A stretch of DNA of 64,000 bases. Origin: Jatrophihabitans sp035642535. Lineage in GTDB: Bacteria; Actinomycetota; Actinomycetes; Mycobacteriales; Jatrophihabitantaceae. The number at the start of each line of letters is the position of its first letter. The first letter of the stretch is position 1. The stretch is from the NCBI GenBank assembly GCA_035642535.1, contig DASQSE010000117.1:23293-87292 (forward strand). The letters run 5' to 3'. Shown here one piece after another: positions 24,641-32,702 of this stretch. Both the position numbers and the translations under genes were made by a program. Under the pieces are notes generated by a model that had not been told where the DNA came from, made no database searches, and saw only the letters and a list, made by a program, of their open reading frames with translations.

Positions 24641-26568
24641 CGAAACGACTTCTCGCCACCGATCAACGCCGCCCGGAACCCGTTGATCAACTCGTCGGCG
24701 CGCGGCAGGTCGACGCTGTCGACGCGATGGATCGGCACCGCGCCGCTCAGGCTGCTCGTCCAGAACGCCGGCTTTGTGATCATTTCGAGGACGTCGAAGG
24801 AACGCAGTTCGGTGCGCCGGCCGGCGTCGCGGGCAAGATCGAGCAGCGCGCGGCGAGTAACGCCCGGCAGCAGGTCGTCGCGCAGCGGCGGCGTGACGAG
24901 CCGCCCGTCCGGCTCGATGACGAAGACGTTGCCGCGAGTGGTCTCCAGCACCGCGCCGTCGACGGCGACGAGCAGCGCGCCATCCGAGACAGCGGCCCAC
25001 GACCGGTCGGCCCACTTGTGCCGCCACAGGCCGGGCGGGCGGATGGTGGTCGTCGCGGACATCGCCCCGGGCGGCGCCGCGGCCGGCGTCACCGTGATCT
25101 GCACGTCCAACTGCGGGCTGACCACGACGCGGATCGCGGCGCGCCCGGTCGGCACGCCCTTCGCAGCCTGCCCGACGCGGCCGGCCAGCTCGCCGGGCAG
25201 GCCCGCCTCGAACAACTCGCGGCAGGAGCGGTCGAGGCGGGCGAGATGGTCGGCGACGCGCACCGGCACGCCGTCCAGGCCGAGGATCGTCTCGAGCAGG
25301 CCGCCGCGCTGCAGAGAGGGCGCCGGCTCGGGCAACTCAGCCGTGAGCGTGCGGGCGTGCGCCGCACCCAGCAGCGGATTCGCCTTGTGCAGGCATTCCC
25401 GCCACTCGAGCATCGGCACGCTGTCGGCGGTGATGCCGCCGCCGACGCCGAGTTCGATCCGATCGCCCGCGATCTCGAAGGTGCGGATCGCCACGCTGAA
25501 CTCCGCACCCCACAGCGGGCCGGCGAAGCCAATCGCGCCGGTGTACGTCCCACGCGGGCCGGCTTCGAGGTCAGCGATCGCGCGCAGCGAGCGCAGCTTC
25601 GGCGCCCCGGTGACCGAGCCCGGCGGGAACGTCGCCGCGAGCAGCGCCGCGTCGCCGGCGTCCGGACGCAGCCGGCCCGCGACACTCGACACCAGGTGCC
25701 AGACGCCCGGGTGCGGCTGCACGTCGAGCAGCCCGGCCGGGCGCACCGTGCCGGTCTCGCACACCCGTCCCAGGTCGTTGCGGACCAGGTCGACGATCAT
25801 GACGTTCTCGGCGGTGTCCTTGGCCGAGCGGCGCAACGCCGAGGGACCGGCCGTCCGCGGCACCGTCCCCTTGATTGGGGCGCTGAGCACCTCGCGGCCG
25901 CGACGCCGCACGAACAGCTCCGGGCTGAGGCTCACGACTTCCGGCACCCCAGCGAGGTAAGCGCCGTAGCGTGGCTCCAGCGCGGCGGCCGCCGTGGCGA
26001 ACATCGCCACAGCGCTGCCCTCGAACGTCGCGGCGAGCCGGGTGCAGACGTTGACCTGGTACAGCTCGCCCGCGCGGATCAGCTCGACGGCCTGCTCCAC
26101 CGCCGACAGGTGCTCGGCCTGCGGCGCGCCGGTGAACTCCCCGAGCTGCCACCGCTGCGCGCGGGCGTCCGCCGCGGTAAGGACGTCTCGCCATGCGGCC
26201 AGCCGCGCCGACAGCGCCTGCTCCCGCGCCGGGTGCCAGAGCGACTCGAACCGCCATCGCCCGCCGACCAGGCGGACGACGTGGTCATGGAAGGCTAGGC
26301 GGGACGGGCCGTCGAACGCGAGTCGGCCGAACCAGCCGCCGCAGACCAGGTCCCCGGCGTCGCCGGTCACAGACGGCTGGTCGTCGAGCGCCGCGATCGG
26401 ATCGGCGCCGTCCGGCAACACAGTCACCGGATGGGAGGTCAGCAGCGGTGTGCCGCCGGCCCAGGCGCCGCGCAGGCACACCAGCCCGTCCCAGCCTGCG
26501 ACACGACGCACGAGTTCGTCGACGGACGGGCCGGGCCCGAGGTCGACGGCGCGCGCCTCGCACCTCAC
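24637..26568 (-). CDS. pabBC: Aminodeoxychorismate synthase I / 4-amino-4-deoxychorismate lyase fusion
   Basis: A 643-residue fusion. Residues 1 to about 390 are a PabB-like chorismate-binding domain: AGELYQVNVCTRL, SLSPELFVRR, APIKGTVPRT, DLVRNDLGRVCETGTV, PGSVTGAPK, GIGF-like YTGAIGFAG and SVAIRTFEI. Residues from about 410 are an aminotransferase class IV domain (PabC): LLETILGLDGVPV, the PLP lysine in WRHKWADRSW, and ETTRGNVFVIEPDG. Together these convert chorismate and ammonia to 4-aminobenzoate for folate. A glutamine amidotransferase partner is not in the window. It lies upstream of marR on the same strand and starts 20 bases from the divergent DUF2530 gene. Confidence 0.9.
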   Translation of the reverse strand: MRCEARAVDLGPGPSVDELVRRVAGWDGLVCLRGAWAGGTPLLTSHPVTVLPDGADPIAALDDQPSVTGDAGDLVCGGWFGRLAFDGPSRLAFHDHVVRLVGGRWRFESLWHPAREQALSARLAAWRDVLTAADARAQRWQLGEFTGAPQAEHLSAVEQAVELIRAGELYQVNVCTRLAATFEGSAVAMFATAAAALEPRYGAYLAGVPEVVSLSPELFVRRRGREVLSAPIKGTVPRTAGPSALRRSAKDTAENVMIVDLVRNDLGRVCETGTVRPAGLLDVQPHPGVWHLVSSVAGRLRPDAGDAALLAATFPPGSVTGAPKLRSLRAIADLEAGPRGTYTGAIGFAGPLWGAEFSVAIRTFEIAGDRIELGVGGGITADSVPMLEWRECLHKANPLLGAAHARTLTAELPEPAPSLQRGGLLETILGLDGVPVRVADHLARLDRSCRELFEAGLPGELAGRVGQAAKGVPTGRAAIRVVVSPQLDVQITVTPAAAPPGAMSATTTIRPPGLWRHKWADRSWAAVSDGALLVAVDGAVLETTRGNVFVIEPDGRLVTPPLRDDLLPGVTRRALLDLARDAGRRTELRSFDVLEMITKPAFWTSSLSGAVPIHRVDSVDLPRADELINGFRAALIGGEKSFR

Positions 26569-26588
26569 ATCGCATTACTATCCGCATC

Positions 26589-26816
26589 GTGCCGGACTTG
26601 GTCACGCCGCCCCCGATGCGAGTCAACTCGCGGCGCTTGATCCTGGTCGGAACGGCGCTGTGGTTCGTAGCGTTCGTGGTGCTGTTGCCGTTCTACGGCT
26701 GGCTCGGCGATCACGACCATCGCATCTGGCTGTGGACGTGCCTCGCCGGCTGGGTGCTCGGCCTGCTCGGCCTCGCGATCATGAGCCGGCACCGCAGAGC
26801 CGGCCGCCGCGTTTAG
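26589..26816 (+). CDS. DUF2530 membrane protein
   Basis: A 75-residue protein with two TM helices (LVGTALWFVAFVVLLPFYGW and LAGWVLGLLGLAIM) joined by a short loop with HDH, and a basic tail. It matches DUF2530, a family restricted to actinobacteria and of unknown function. GTG at 26589 gives the normal length; ATG at 26616 is the alternative. It sits in the same neighbourhood as in mycobacteria and overlaps the convergent DUF3027 gene by four bases. Confidence 0.8.
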   Translation: MPDLVTPPPMRVNSRRLILVGTALWFVAFVVLLPFYGWLGDHDHRIWLWTCLAGWVLGLLGLAIMSRHRRAGRRV

Positions 26817-27565
26817 GACGGAACGATCTCCTCGCCGTCGTCGTAGACGATCACGCCCTGCTCGGCCAGCGGCGTCACCTCGACGTGCGCCTGCGAGTGC
26901 GCCCCGCAGCCGAACTCGACGCTGACCACCTGACCGTCGGCGTCCGTGATCTCGTTGCCGCACACCCCGAAGCCGGCCGACAGCGAACCGGCGAGCGGCA
27001 GGTAGAACCCGCAGGTGCCGCAGTGCCCGGGCGCATGCCGGGCCATTGCGGTGCGCGGCCCGCGATCGCCGGTCTGCCAGCGCTGCGCGGCGTCCAGCCG
27101 ACCCTCGCGGGACATCACCCGCACGCGGCCGAGCCCGAGCTCGTACTCGACCGCCTCGACCGCCGGGTCGTCCGACTTCAGGTAACCGGGCACCAGGCGC
27201 GGGTCGTCCGGCTCGGGCGGCGGCACCACGTCACCGGGCGCGAGGTCGCCGGGCCGCACCCGCTGCTCCCACGGCACCCACTCCGGCGCGAGCAGCGCCT
27301 CCGTGCCGGGCACCAGCACGACCTCGTCAACCGTGACGGTCCTCGACCGCGAGACGCGCGCCAGCGTTACCGCCCACTGCCAGCCGCGGTAGCCGGGCAA
27401 GGACGCCGCGAACGAATGGGTGACGATCCGATCGCCCTCGGCGCGCACGCCGAGGTACTCACCTACCGCGTCGTCGCCGACCTCGACCGCGGCCGCCCGG
27501 GCAACGTCGACCGCCCTCGCGAGGGCGGCGTCCGGTGCGCGCAACACAATCTCGGAGCTGGGCAC
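26813..27565 (-). CDS. DUF3027 domain protein
   Basis: A 250-residue cytoplasmic protein. An N-terminal region (VGDYLGV-like AVGEYLGVRAEGDRIVTHSFAASLPGYRGWQWAVTLAR) is followed by WVPWEQRVRPGDLAPGDVVP and a C-terminal zinc-finger-like part with HCGTCGFYLPL and FGVCGNEI, giving four cysteines. DUF3027 is conserved across actinobacteria with no established function. It is divergent from the neighbouring MFS gene, a linkage preserved in other actinobacteria. A GTG start is used. Confidence 0.88.
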   Translation of the reverse strand: MPSSEIVLRAPDAALARAVDVARAAAVEVGDDAVGEYLGVRAEGDRIVTHSFAASLPGYRGWQWAVTLARVSRSRTVTVDEVVLVPGTEALLAPEWVPWEQRVRPGDLAPGDVVPPPEPDDPRLVPGYLKSDDPAVEAVEYELGLGRVRVMSREGRLDAAQRWQTGDRGPRTAMARHAPGHCGTCGFYLPLAGSLSAGFGVCGNEITDADGQVVSVEFGCGAHSQAHVEVTPLAEQGVIVYDDGEEIVPS

Positions 27566-27604
27566 AGCTCGATTCTCTCATCGAGGCGCCAGTCGTGCGG
27601 CAGG

Positions 27605-29275
27605 ATGGGTCATGTGACCAAGGGCGGCAGCGAGCAACCGCGCAAGCGGTTCTCGAAGTCTGGCCATACGTCGCACGGACCGCGGGTCGGTCCGCCGCCA
27701 CCTCAGTACCCGCAGCAGCCGAGCTACCAGCCGCCACCGCAGTACCAACAGCCGCACCGCGACGGAAACTACCAGCGCCCCGACGACAGCTACGGCTCGC
27801 CGACCTACCACCACACCCCGGCAGCCGGCCGCGCTGAGCAACCACCGCCGCCGACCGGCGCCGGTGGAGCCGCGCTGATCCTCGGCCGGGCCGCGGTCCA
27901 GGGGACGAACAAGGCCGCCCGGCTCGTCACCCGCAAGGTCATTACGGCCAGTAAGGCCAACGGCGCGGACGAATCCGGCCTCACCGCGCTGATCTGGAAC
28001 CAGGTGCTGAGTTACGGCACCGACGCCATGATCACGGTCGCGCTGGCCAGCACGGTGTTCTTCGGAGCGAGCGCCAGCGCGCAGCGTGGCAACGTCCTGC
28101 TCTACCTGCTGATCACGATGGCGCCGTTCGCGGTCGTCGCACCGGTGATCGGCCCGCTGCTCGATCGCCTCCAGCACGGCCGGCGCTGGACGATGGCCGG
28201 GACTGCGATCGGCCGGTCCGTGCTCGCGGTGATCATGGCCGGGCACCCGACGGAGCTGCTCGTGCTGTATCCGTGCGCGCTCGGTTCGCTCGTCTTCTCC
28301 AAGGCGTACAGCGTGCTGCGGGCGTCCGCCGCGCCGCGGCTCGTGCCGCGCGGCATGACGCTGATCGAGGCGAACGCCCGGCTGACGATCTTCGGCCTCG
28401 GCTCGACGCTCGTCCTCGGCGGCGCCGTCGGTGTCTTGATCAAGATGACCGGCTCGTACAGCTTCGGCCTCTACGTGACGGCGGTAGCCTTTGCCGCCTG
28501 CGCGTTCTTCGCGTTCCGGCTGCCGAAGCAGGTTGACTCCGCGGTGTCCGCGGCGCGGCACCCGCAGGAGCCGATGCGGCCGCGCAAGCAGGAGCGGGTG
28601 CCGCCGCTCAGCCGGCTCCAGACGTGGGCCAAGCGCGGCTTCGACCCGCATCTCGTGGTGGCGCTGCAGGGCGAGTCGGCGCTGCGCCTGCTGGCCGGCC
28701 TGTTGACGATCTACCTCGCGTTCTACATCGAGTCCACGCAGCACGGCGTGAAGGGCATCGTGGAACTCGCGTTCGTCGTGGGTGCTGCCGGCGCCGGGAA
28801 CTTCGTCGGCACCGCGATCGGTACGCGGCTCTCGATGACCCGGCCCGAGGGAGTCATCATAGTCAGCGTCGGCTGCGCGGCGGTGGTGTGCATCCTGGTT
28901 GCGATCTCGTTCGGCCCGGCCTTCGCCACGATCGGCATGTTCGTCGTGTCGGTCGGGAACGCGTTGTCGAAGATCGCGCTGGACGCGCTGATCCAGCGCG
29001 ACGTCGTCGAGACGCTGCGCTCCAGCGCGTTCGCCCGCTCCGAGACGTTCCTGCAGCTGGCGTGGGTCGTCGGCGCCGCGATCGGCGTCGGGCTGCCGAG
29101 TGGGCACGGCGACGGCCCCATCGGCTTCCTGACCGCCGGGATCATCGGATCGGCCGTCGGCGTGATCATCTTCCTGCGCAACCGGGCCACGGCGAAGATG
29201 CACGCGATTCGCGAGTGGCCGCACCGACCCGGCCCGGACGGCGGCTTCCGTCCGCAGCAGATCGACGGACCGTGA
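27605..29275 (+). CDS. MFS transporter with proline/glutamine-rich N-terminus
   Basis: A protein of about 556 residues. The first 90 residues are hydrophilic and rich in Pro, Gln and Tyr (PPPPQYPQQPSYQPPPQYQQ), followed by a 12-TM MFS body starting near TALIWNQVLSYGTDAMITVALASTVFF. It corresponds to the conserved actinobacterial transporter beside DUF3027 (Rv0876c type, as I recall). Substrate unknown. ATG at 27605 and GTG at 27614 are both possible; the latter has AGGATGGG at better spacing. The open frame extending far upstream is an antisense artefact of GC bias. The stop overlaps the mqnB start by four bases. Confidence 0.85.
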   Translation: MGHVTKGGSEQPRKRFSKSGHTSHGPRVGPPPPQYPQQPSYQPPPQYQQPHRDGNYQRPDDSYGSPTYHHTPAAGRAEQPPPPTGAGGAALILGRAAVQGTNKAARLVTRKVITASKANGADESGLTALIWNQVLSYGTDAMITVALASTVFFGASASAQRGNVLLYLLITMAPFAVVAPVIGPLLDRLQHGRRWTMAGTAIGRSVLAVIMAGHPTELLVLYPCALGSLVFSKAYSVLRASAAPRLVPRGMTLIEANARLTIFGLGSTLVLGGAVGVLIKMTGSYSFGLYVTAVAFAACAFFAFRLPKQVDSAVSAARHPQEPMRPRKQERVPPLSRLQTWAKRGFDPHLVVALQGESALRLLAGLLTIYLAFYIESTQHGVKGIVELAFVVGAAGAGNFVGTAIGTRLSMTRPEGVIIVSVGCAAVVCILVAISFGPAFATIGMFVVSVGNALSKIALDALIQRDVVETLRSSAFARSETFLQLAWVVGAAIGVGLPSGHGDGPIGFLTAGIIGSAVGVIIFLRNRATAKMHAIREWPHRPGPDGGFRPQQIDGP

Positions 29276-29874
29276 ACGTCCTTGTCGTGTGCGCGGTCGA
29301 GGCGGAGCGGGCCGCGCTCGCCGATGTCAAGGCCGACGTCGTCGTCGGCGGGCCGGGTGCCGCCGCGGCCGCGGCCGCGGCGAGCCGGGCGCTGTCGGCC
29401 GCGGTGTACGACCTGGTGCTGTGCGCCGGCATCGGCGGGGGGTTTGCGCCGCTCGCACCCGGCCAGCTCGCGATCGCTTCCGCGCTCGTCTTCGCCGACC
29501 TCGGCGCCGAGACGCCGGACGGCTTCGTTCCGGCGTCGGAGCTCGGGTTCGGCGCGACGGATCGCTACGACGTGCCGGCCAAGCTGGCGGTCGAGCTCGC
29601 CGACCGCACCGGCGGGCACCTGGGGACGGTGCTTACCGTCGCGACCGTGACCGGGACGGCGGCGACCACCGCCGCGCTGTCCCGGCGGTTTCCGGACGCC
29701 GTCGCCGAGGGTATGGAGGGCGCGGGCGTCGCGGCCGCCGCAACCTTGCACGGCGTGCCGTTCGGCGAGATCCGCGCGGTCAGCAACGTGGTCGGGCCGC
29801 GCGACCGGGAGGCGTGGGAGATCCCGCGCGCGCTGGAGTCCCTCGGCCGGGCGATGGCGACGGTGGTGCGATGA
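29272..29874 (+). CDS. mqnB: Futalosine hydrolase
   Basis: A 200-residue nucleoside-phosphorylase-fold hydrolase. Signatures are VVCAVEAERAAL at the N-terminus, CAGIGGGFAP, and VAEGMEGAGVAAAA, which carries the catalytic region. It removes hypoxanthine from futalosine in the alternative menaquinone pathway. It is coupled by GTGA overlap to the MFS gene. mqnD lies just downstream, which supports the assignment over a generic 5'-methylthioadenosine nucleosidase. Confidence 0.88.
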   Translation: MNVLVVCAVEAERAALADVKADVVVGGPGAAAAAAAASRALSAAVYDLVLCAGIGGGFAPLAPGQLAIASALVFADLGAETPDGFVPASELGFGATDRYDVPAKLAVELADRTGGHLGTVLTVATVTGTAATTAALSRRFPDAVAEGMEGAGVAAAATLHGVPFGEIRAVSNVVGPRDREAWEIPRALESLGRAMATVVR

Positions 29875-29899
29875 GGCAGGTAGCGCAACCGCCCACCCT

Positions 29900-29955
29900 G
29901 GTGATCAACAGGCTCGAACGCACGCTGGAACGTGCACTCGGCCCCGTTGATCACC
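29900..29955. repeat. Palindromic repeat, family B copy 2
   Basis: Outer arms GGTGATCAAC (29900-29909) and GTTGATCACC (29946-29955) enclose the inner complementary GCACG and CGTGC. It shares GATCAACAGG and CGAAC with the copy at 1546-1598 and lies in the short gap between mqnB and mqnD. Confidence 0.65.
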
Positions 29956-29983
29956 GCATGAGGGCTGGTGACGAACAGTTCGA

Positions 29984-30790
29984 ATGAGAATTTCCTACTC
30001 CCCCTGCCCGAACGACACCTTCGTGTTCCATGCGTGGGCACACGGCTTGCTTGCGGACGCGCCGCCGCTCGAGGTCACGTTCGCCGACATCGACGTGACG
30101 AACACCGCCGCCGAGCGCGGCGAGTTCGACGTGGTCAAGGTGTCCTACGCGGCGCTGCCGTGGCTGCTGGATCAGTACGCGCTGCTGCCGAGCGGCGGTG
30201 CGCTCGGCCGGGGCTGCGGGCCGCTCGTCCTGACCCGCGGCGACCTCGATTCGGTGGACGGCCACACGGTCGCAGTGCCGAGCGAGCGCTCGACCGCGTA
30301 CCTGCTGTTCCGGCTGTGGGCGGCAGGCCTTCGACCCGCGCGGATCGAGGTCGTGCCGTTCGCGTCGATCATGCCTGCGGTGCGCGACGGTCGCTTCGAC
30401 GCCGGGCTGGTGATCCACGAGGCGCGGTTCACCTACCCGTCCTACGGACTCGAGTCGCTCGTCGATCTCGGCGAGTGGTGGGAGAAGGACACCGGGCTGC
30501 CCATCCCGCTCGGTGCGATCATCGCCCGCCGTTCGCTGGACCGGCCCGCGCTCGGCCGCGCGGCGCGGCAGTCCGTCGAATACGCCTGGGCCCACCCGTC
30601 GGCGTCCGCGGACTACATCGCCGCGCACGCGGCCGAGATGGCGCCTGAGGTGCAGCGGCAACACATCGAGCTGTACGTCAACGAGTTCACCCGCGACCTC
30701 GGCGAGGAGGGCTACGCCGCGGCCGAGGCGCTGCTGACCCGCGCGCACGCCGCCGGTCTCACGCCCGGCGTGCCGAACCTGCGCGCGTGA
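29984..30790 (+). CDS. mqnD: 1,4-dihydroxy-6-naphthoate synthase
   Basis: A 268-residue periplasmic-binding-protein-fold lyase. It begins ISYSPCPNDTFVFHAW, the diagnostic MqnD start, and continues with FDVVKVSYAALPWLL, ERSTAYLLFRLW and LVIHEARFTYP. It converts cyclic de-hypoxanthine futalosine to 1,4-dihydroxy-6-naphthoate. With mqnB it shows that this organism makes menaquinone by the futalosine route; mqnA, mqnC and mqnE must lie elsewhere. Its stop overlaps the next start by four bases. Confidence 0.93.
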   Translation: MRISYSPCPNDTFVFHAWAHGLLADAPPLEVTFADIDVTNTAAERGEFDVVKVSYAALPWLLDQYALLPSGGALGRGCGPLVLTRGDLDSVDGHTVAVPSERSTAYLLFRLWAAGLRPARIEVVPFASIMPAVRDGRFDAGLVIHEARFTYPSYGLESLVDLGEWWEKDTGLPIPLGAIIARRSLDRPALGRAARQSVEYAWAHPSASADYIAAHAAEMAPEVQRQHIELYVNEFTRDLGEEGYAAAEALLTRAHAAGLTPGVPNLRA

Positions 30791-31905
30791 TCGCGGCGAT
30801 CGCGGGTGGCGTCGGGCTGCTGATCTGGCTGTACCTGGCGTTCGGCCACGGCCTGTTCTGGCGCACGTCCATTCGGCTGCCGGACGCGTCCGACCTCGAC
30901 CGCTGGCCCGCGGTGACCGCGGTCGTCCCGGCGCGCGACGAGGCGGCCGTCCTGCCGCTGACGCTGCCCACCCTGCTCGCCCAGGACTATCCCGGCAGCT
31001 TCCGGGTCATCGTCGTCGACGACGAGAGCAGCGACGGGACCGGCGAGCTTGCGACTGCGGCGGGGGCCGACGTGCTGTGCGGCAGCGGTCCGCCGCCGGG
31101 CTGGATGGGCAAGGTGGCCGCCCTTGCGGCGGGGGTCGACGCGGCGGGCGAGCCGGACTACCTGCTGTTCACCGACGCCGACATCGCCTATCCGCCGGGC
31201 GCGCTGCGGCGTCTGGTGCGCGCCGCGCGCTCGCGCGAGCTCGTGCTGACCTCGCAGATGGTTCGGCTGCGGGCCGACACCGGTTGGGAACGGCTGCTCG
31301 TCCCGGCGTTCGTCTACTTCTTCGCGCAGCTCTATCCCTTCGCGCGGATCAACGCTCCAGGCCGGACGGCGGCCGCGGCCGGCGGCTGCATGCTGGTGGA
31401 GCGGCGCGCCCTCGAGCAGGCGGGCGGCCTCGCGCCCATCCGCGCCGCGGTGATCGACGATGTCGCGCTCGGCCGGCTGCTGAAGCCGCGCGGCCGCATC
31501 TGGCTCGGCCTCGCGCCCGAGATGCACAGCGTGCGTCCGTACCCGCGGCTCGCGGACCTGTGGCAGATGGTCGCGCGCAGCGCATACACCCAACTGCGCT
31601 ACTCCCCGCTGCTGCTGCTCGGCACGGTCATCGGGCTGCTGCTCGTCTATCTACTGCCGCCGGCACTCGTCATCGCCGGCGCCATCTCGGGCTCGGTGCC
31701 GGCGCTGGTGCTGGGCGCGGCGTCCTGGGCGATCATGACGGCGACCTACGTGCCGATGCTGCGCCACTACCGGCTCGGCTGGCCGCGCGCGCTGCTGCTA
31801 CCGGGCGTCGCGGTGCTCTACGTCGTGGTGACCGTCGACTCGGCGCGCCGCCACCGCGCGGGCCGCGGCGCGGAATGGAAGGGCCGCACCGCGACGCGCA
31901 CCTAA
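30787..31905 (+). CDS. Family 2 glycosyltransferase, HpnB-like
   Basis: A 372-residue membrane glycosyltransferase. An N-terminal TM helix is followed by a GT-A domain: VTAVVPARDEAAVLP, VIVVDDESSDGTGE, and the metal-binding LLFTDADIAYP; AGGCMLVERRAL and VIDDVALGRLL follow. The C-terminus has three to four TM helices. This layout matches the hopene-associated glycosyltransferase HpnB, though no squalene-hopene genes are in the window. It is coupled to mqnD by GTGA overlap, so it may act on an isoprenoid acceptor; that is inference. Confidence 0.8.
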   Translation: MIAAIAGGVGLLIWLYLAFGHGLFWRTSIRLPDASDLDRWPAVTAVVPARDEAAVLPLTLPTLLAQDYPGSFRVIVVDDESSDGTGELATAAGADVLCGSGPPPGWMGKVAALAAGVDAAGEPDYLLFTDADIAYPPGALRRLVRAARSRELVLTSQMVRLRADTGWERLLVPAFVYFFAQLYPFARINAPGRTAAAAGGCMLVERRALEQAGGLAPIRAAVIDDVALGRLLKPRGRIWLGLAPEMHSVRPYPRLADLWQMVARSAYTQLRYSPLLLLGTVIGLLLVYLLPPALVIAGAISGSVPALVLGAASWAIMTATYVPMLRHYRLGWPRALLLPGVAVLYVVVTVDSARRHRAGRGAEWKGRTATRT

Positions 31906-31911
31906 CGGGGG

Positions 31912-32295
31912 CTACGCGTCCAGGTTGTCCGCGAAAGCGCGCAGCAGGCCGGCGATCTTGCGGGCTTCAGCGCGATCGGGATAGCGGCCGCGGCGCAGCT
32001 GGTTCGACGTGTGGTCGAGCAGCTTGATGAGGTCCTCGACGAGCGGAGCCATCTCGTCGGCGGGCTTGCGGGTGGCGCGCACGACCGACGGCAACGGATC
32101 GAGCACCCGCACCTGCATCGCCTGGTTGCCCTTGCGGCCGGACACGATGCCGTACTCGACGCGGGTTCCGGACTTGAGTTCGGTCATGCCCTCCGGCAAC
32201 GCGTCGCGATGGACGAAGACGTCCTCGCCCTCGTCGTTGGAGAGAAAGCCGAACCCCTTCTCCGCGTTGAAGAACTTCACCTTGCCGGTCGGCAC
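31912..32295 (-). CDS. Cold-shock domain protein with C-terminal extension
   Basis: A 127-residue protein. The N-terminal cold-shock domain has RNP1 KGFGFLS and RNP2 VFVHRDAL. A C-terminal helical tail of about 60 residues (MAPLVEDLIKLLDHTSNQL) is typical of the actinobacterial CspB group rather than the 67-residue CspA. It binds single-stranded RNA or DNA as a chaperone. AGGGAG precedes the GTG at 32295. Synteny with the helicase genes matches mycobacteria. Confidence 0.9.
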   Translation of the reverse strand: MPTGKVKFFNAEKGFGFLSNDEGEDVFVHRDALPEGMTELKSGTRVEYGIVSGRKGNQAMQVRVLDPLPSVVRATRKPADEMAPLVEDLIKLLDHTSNQLRRGRYPDRAEARKIAGLLRAFADNLDA

Positions 32296-32483
32296 CGGGA
32301 CTCCCTGAAAGGCTTGAAAGAACCTGTGGAACGAGATTCGAGGCACCGCACGCCGGCGATGCCTCGTCGTCACCAGGCTACTGCCTCGAGCGCCCGGTTT
32401 CACGCCCCGGCCGTCCACAAATGCTGCCGGGTCGAGCAGCCCGATAAACTGATCTGTCCGACTACCAGCGAGAAGGGCAGCAC

Positions 32484-32684
32484 ATGGCCGGCACCTTGCC
32501 TCGCCGTCCGGAGCAGTTCCGCAGCGACCCGCTCCCGATCGACTTCACCGTGTCCGAACTCGTTTCGGAGGCTGCGGGCGCCCATTCCCCGTTCGGCGAG
32601 ACGGAGTTTCCGCTGCCCGTCGCCAAGCTGCTTTACGAGCACCCCACCCGCGAGGAACGCCCGCACCTGGCCGACGGGCGCTAG
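32484..32684 (+). CDS. Small conserved-looking hypothetical protein
   Basis: A 66-residue acidic/hydrophilic ORF with ATG and AAGGGC ten bases upstream. It has no membrane segment and no recognised domain. It lies 18 bases before the helicase-associated gene and is probably cotranscribed. Coding is supported only by the ribosome site, the position and codon bias. Confidence 0.5.
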   Translation: MAGTLPRRPEQFRSDPLPIDFTVSELVSEAAGAHSPFGETEFPLPVAKLLYEHPTREERPHLADGR

Positions 32685-32702
32685 TCGAGGTACCTCCGTA
32701 CC

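Noticed and set aside
25994..27604. Upstream extension of the MFS frame giving a 1093-residue product
   Set aside because: The extension is antisense to pabBC and DUF3027 and shows no homology; the transporter starts at 27605 or 27614.
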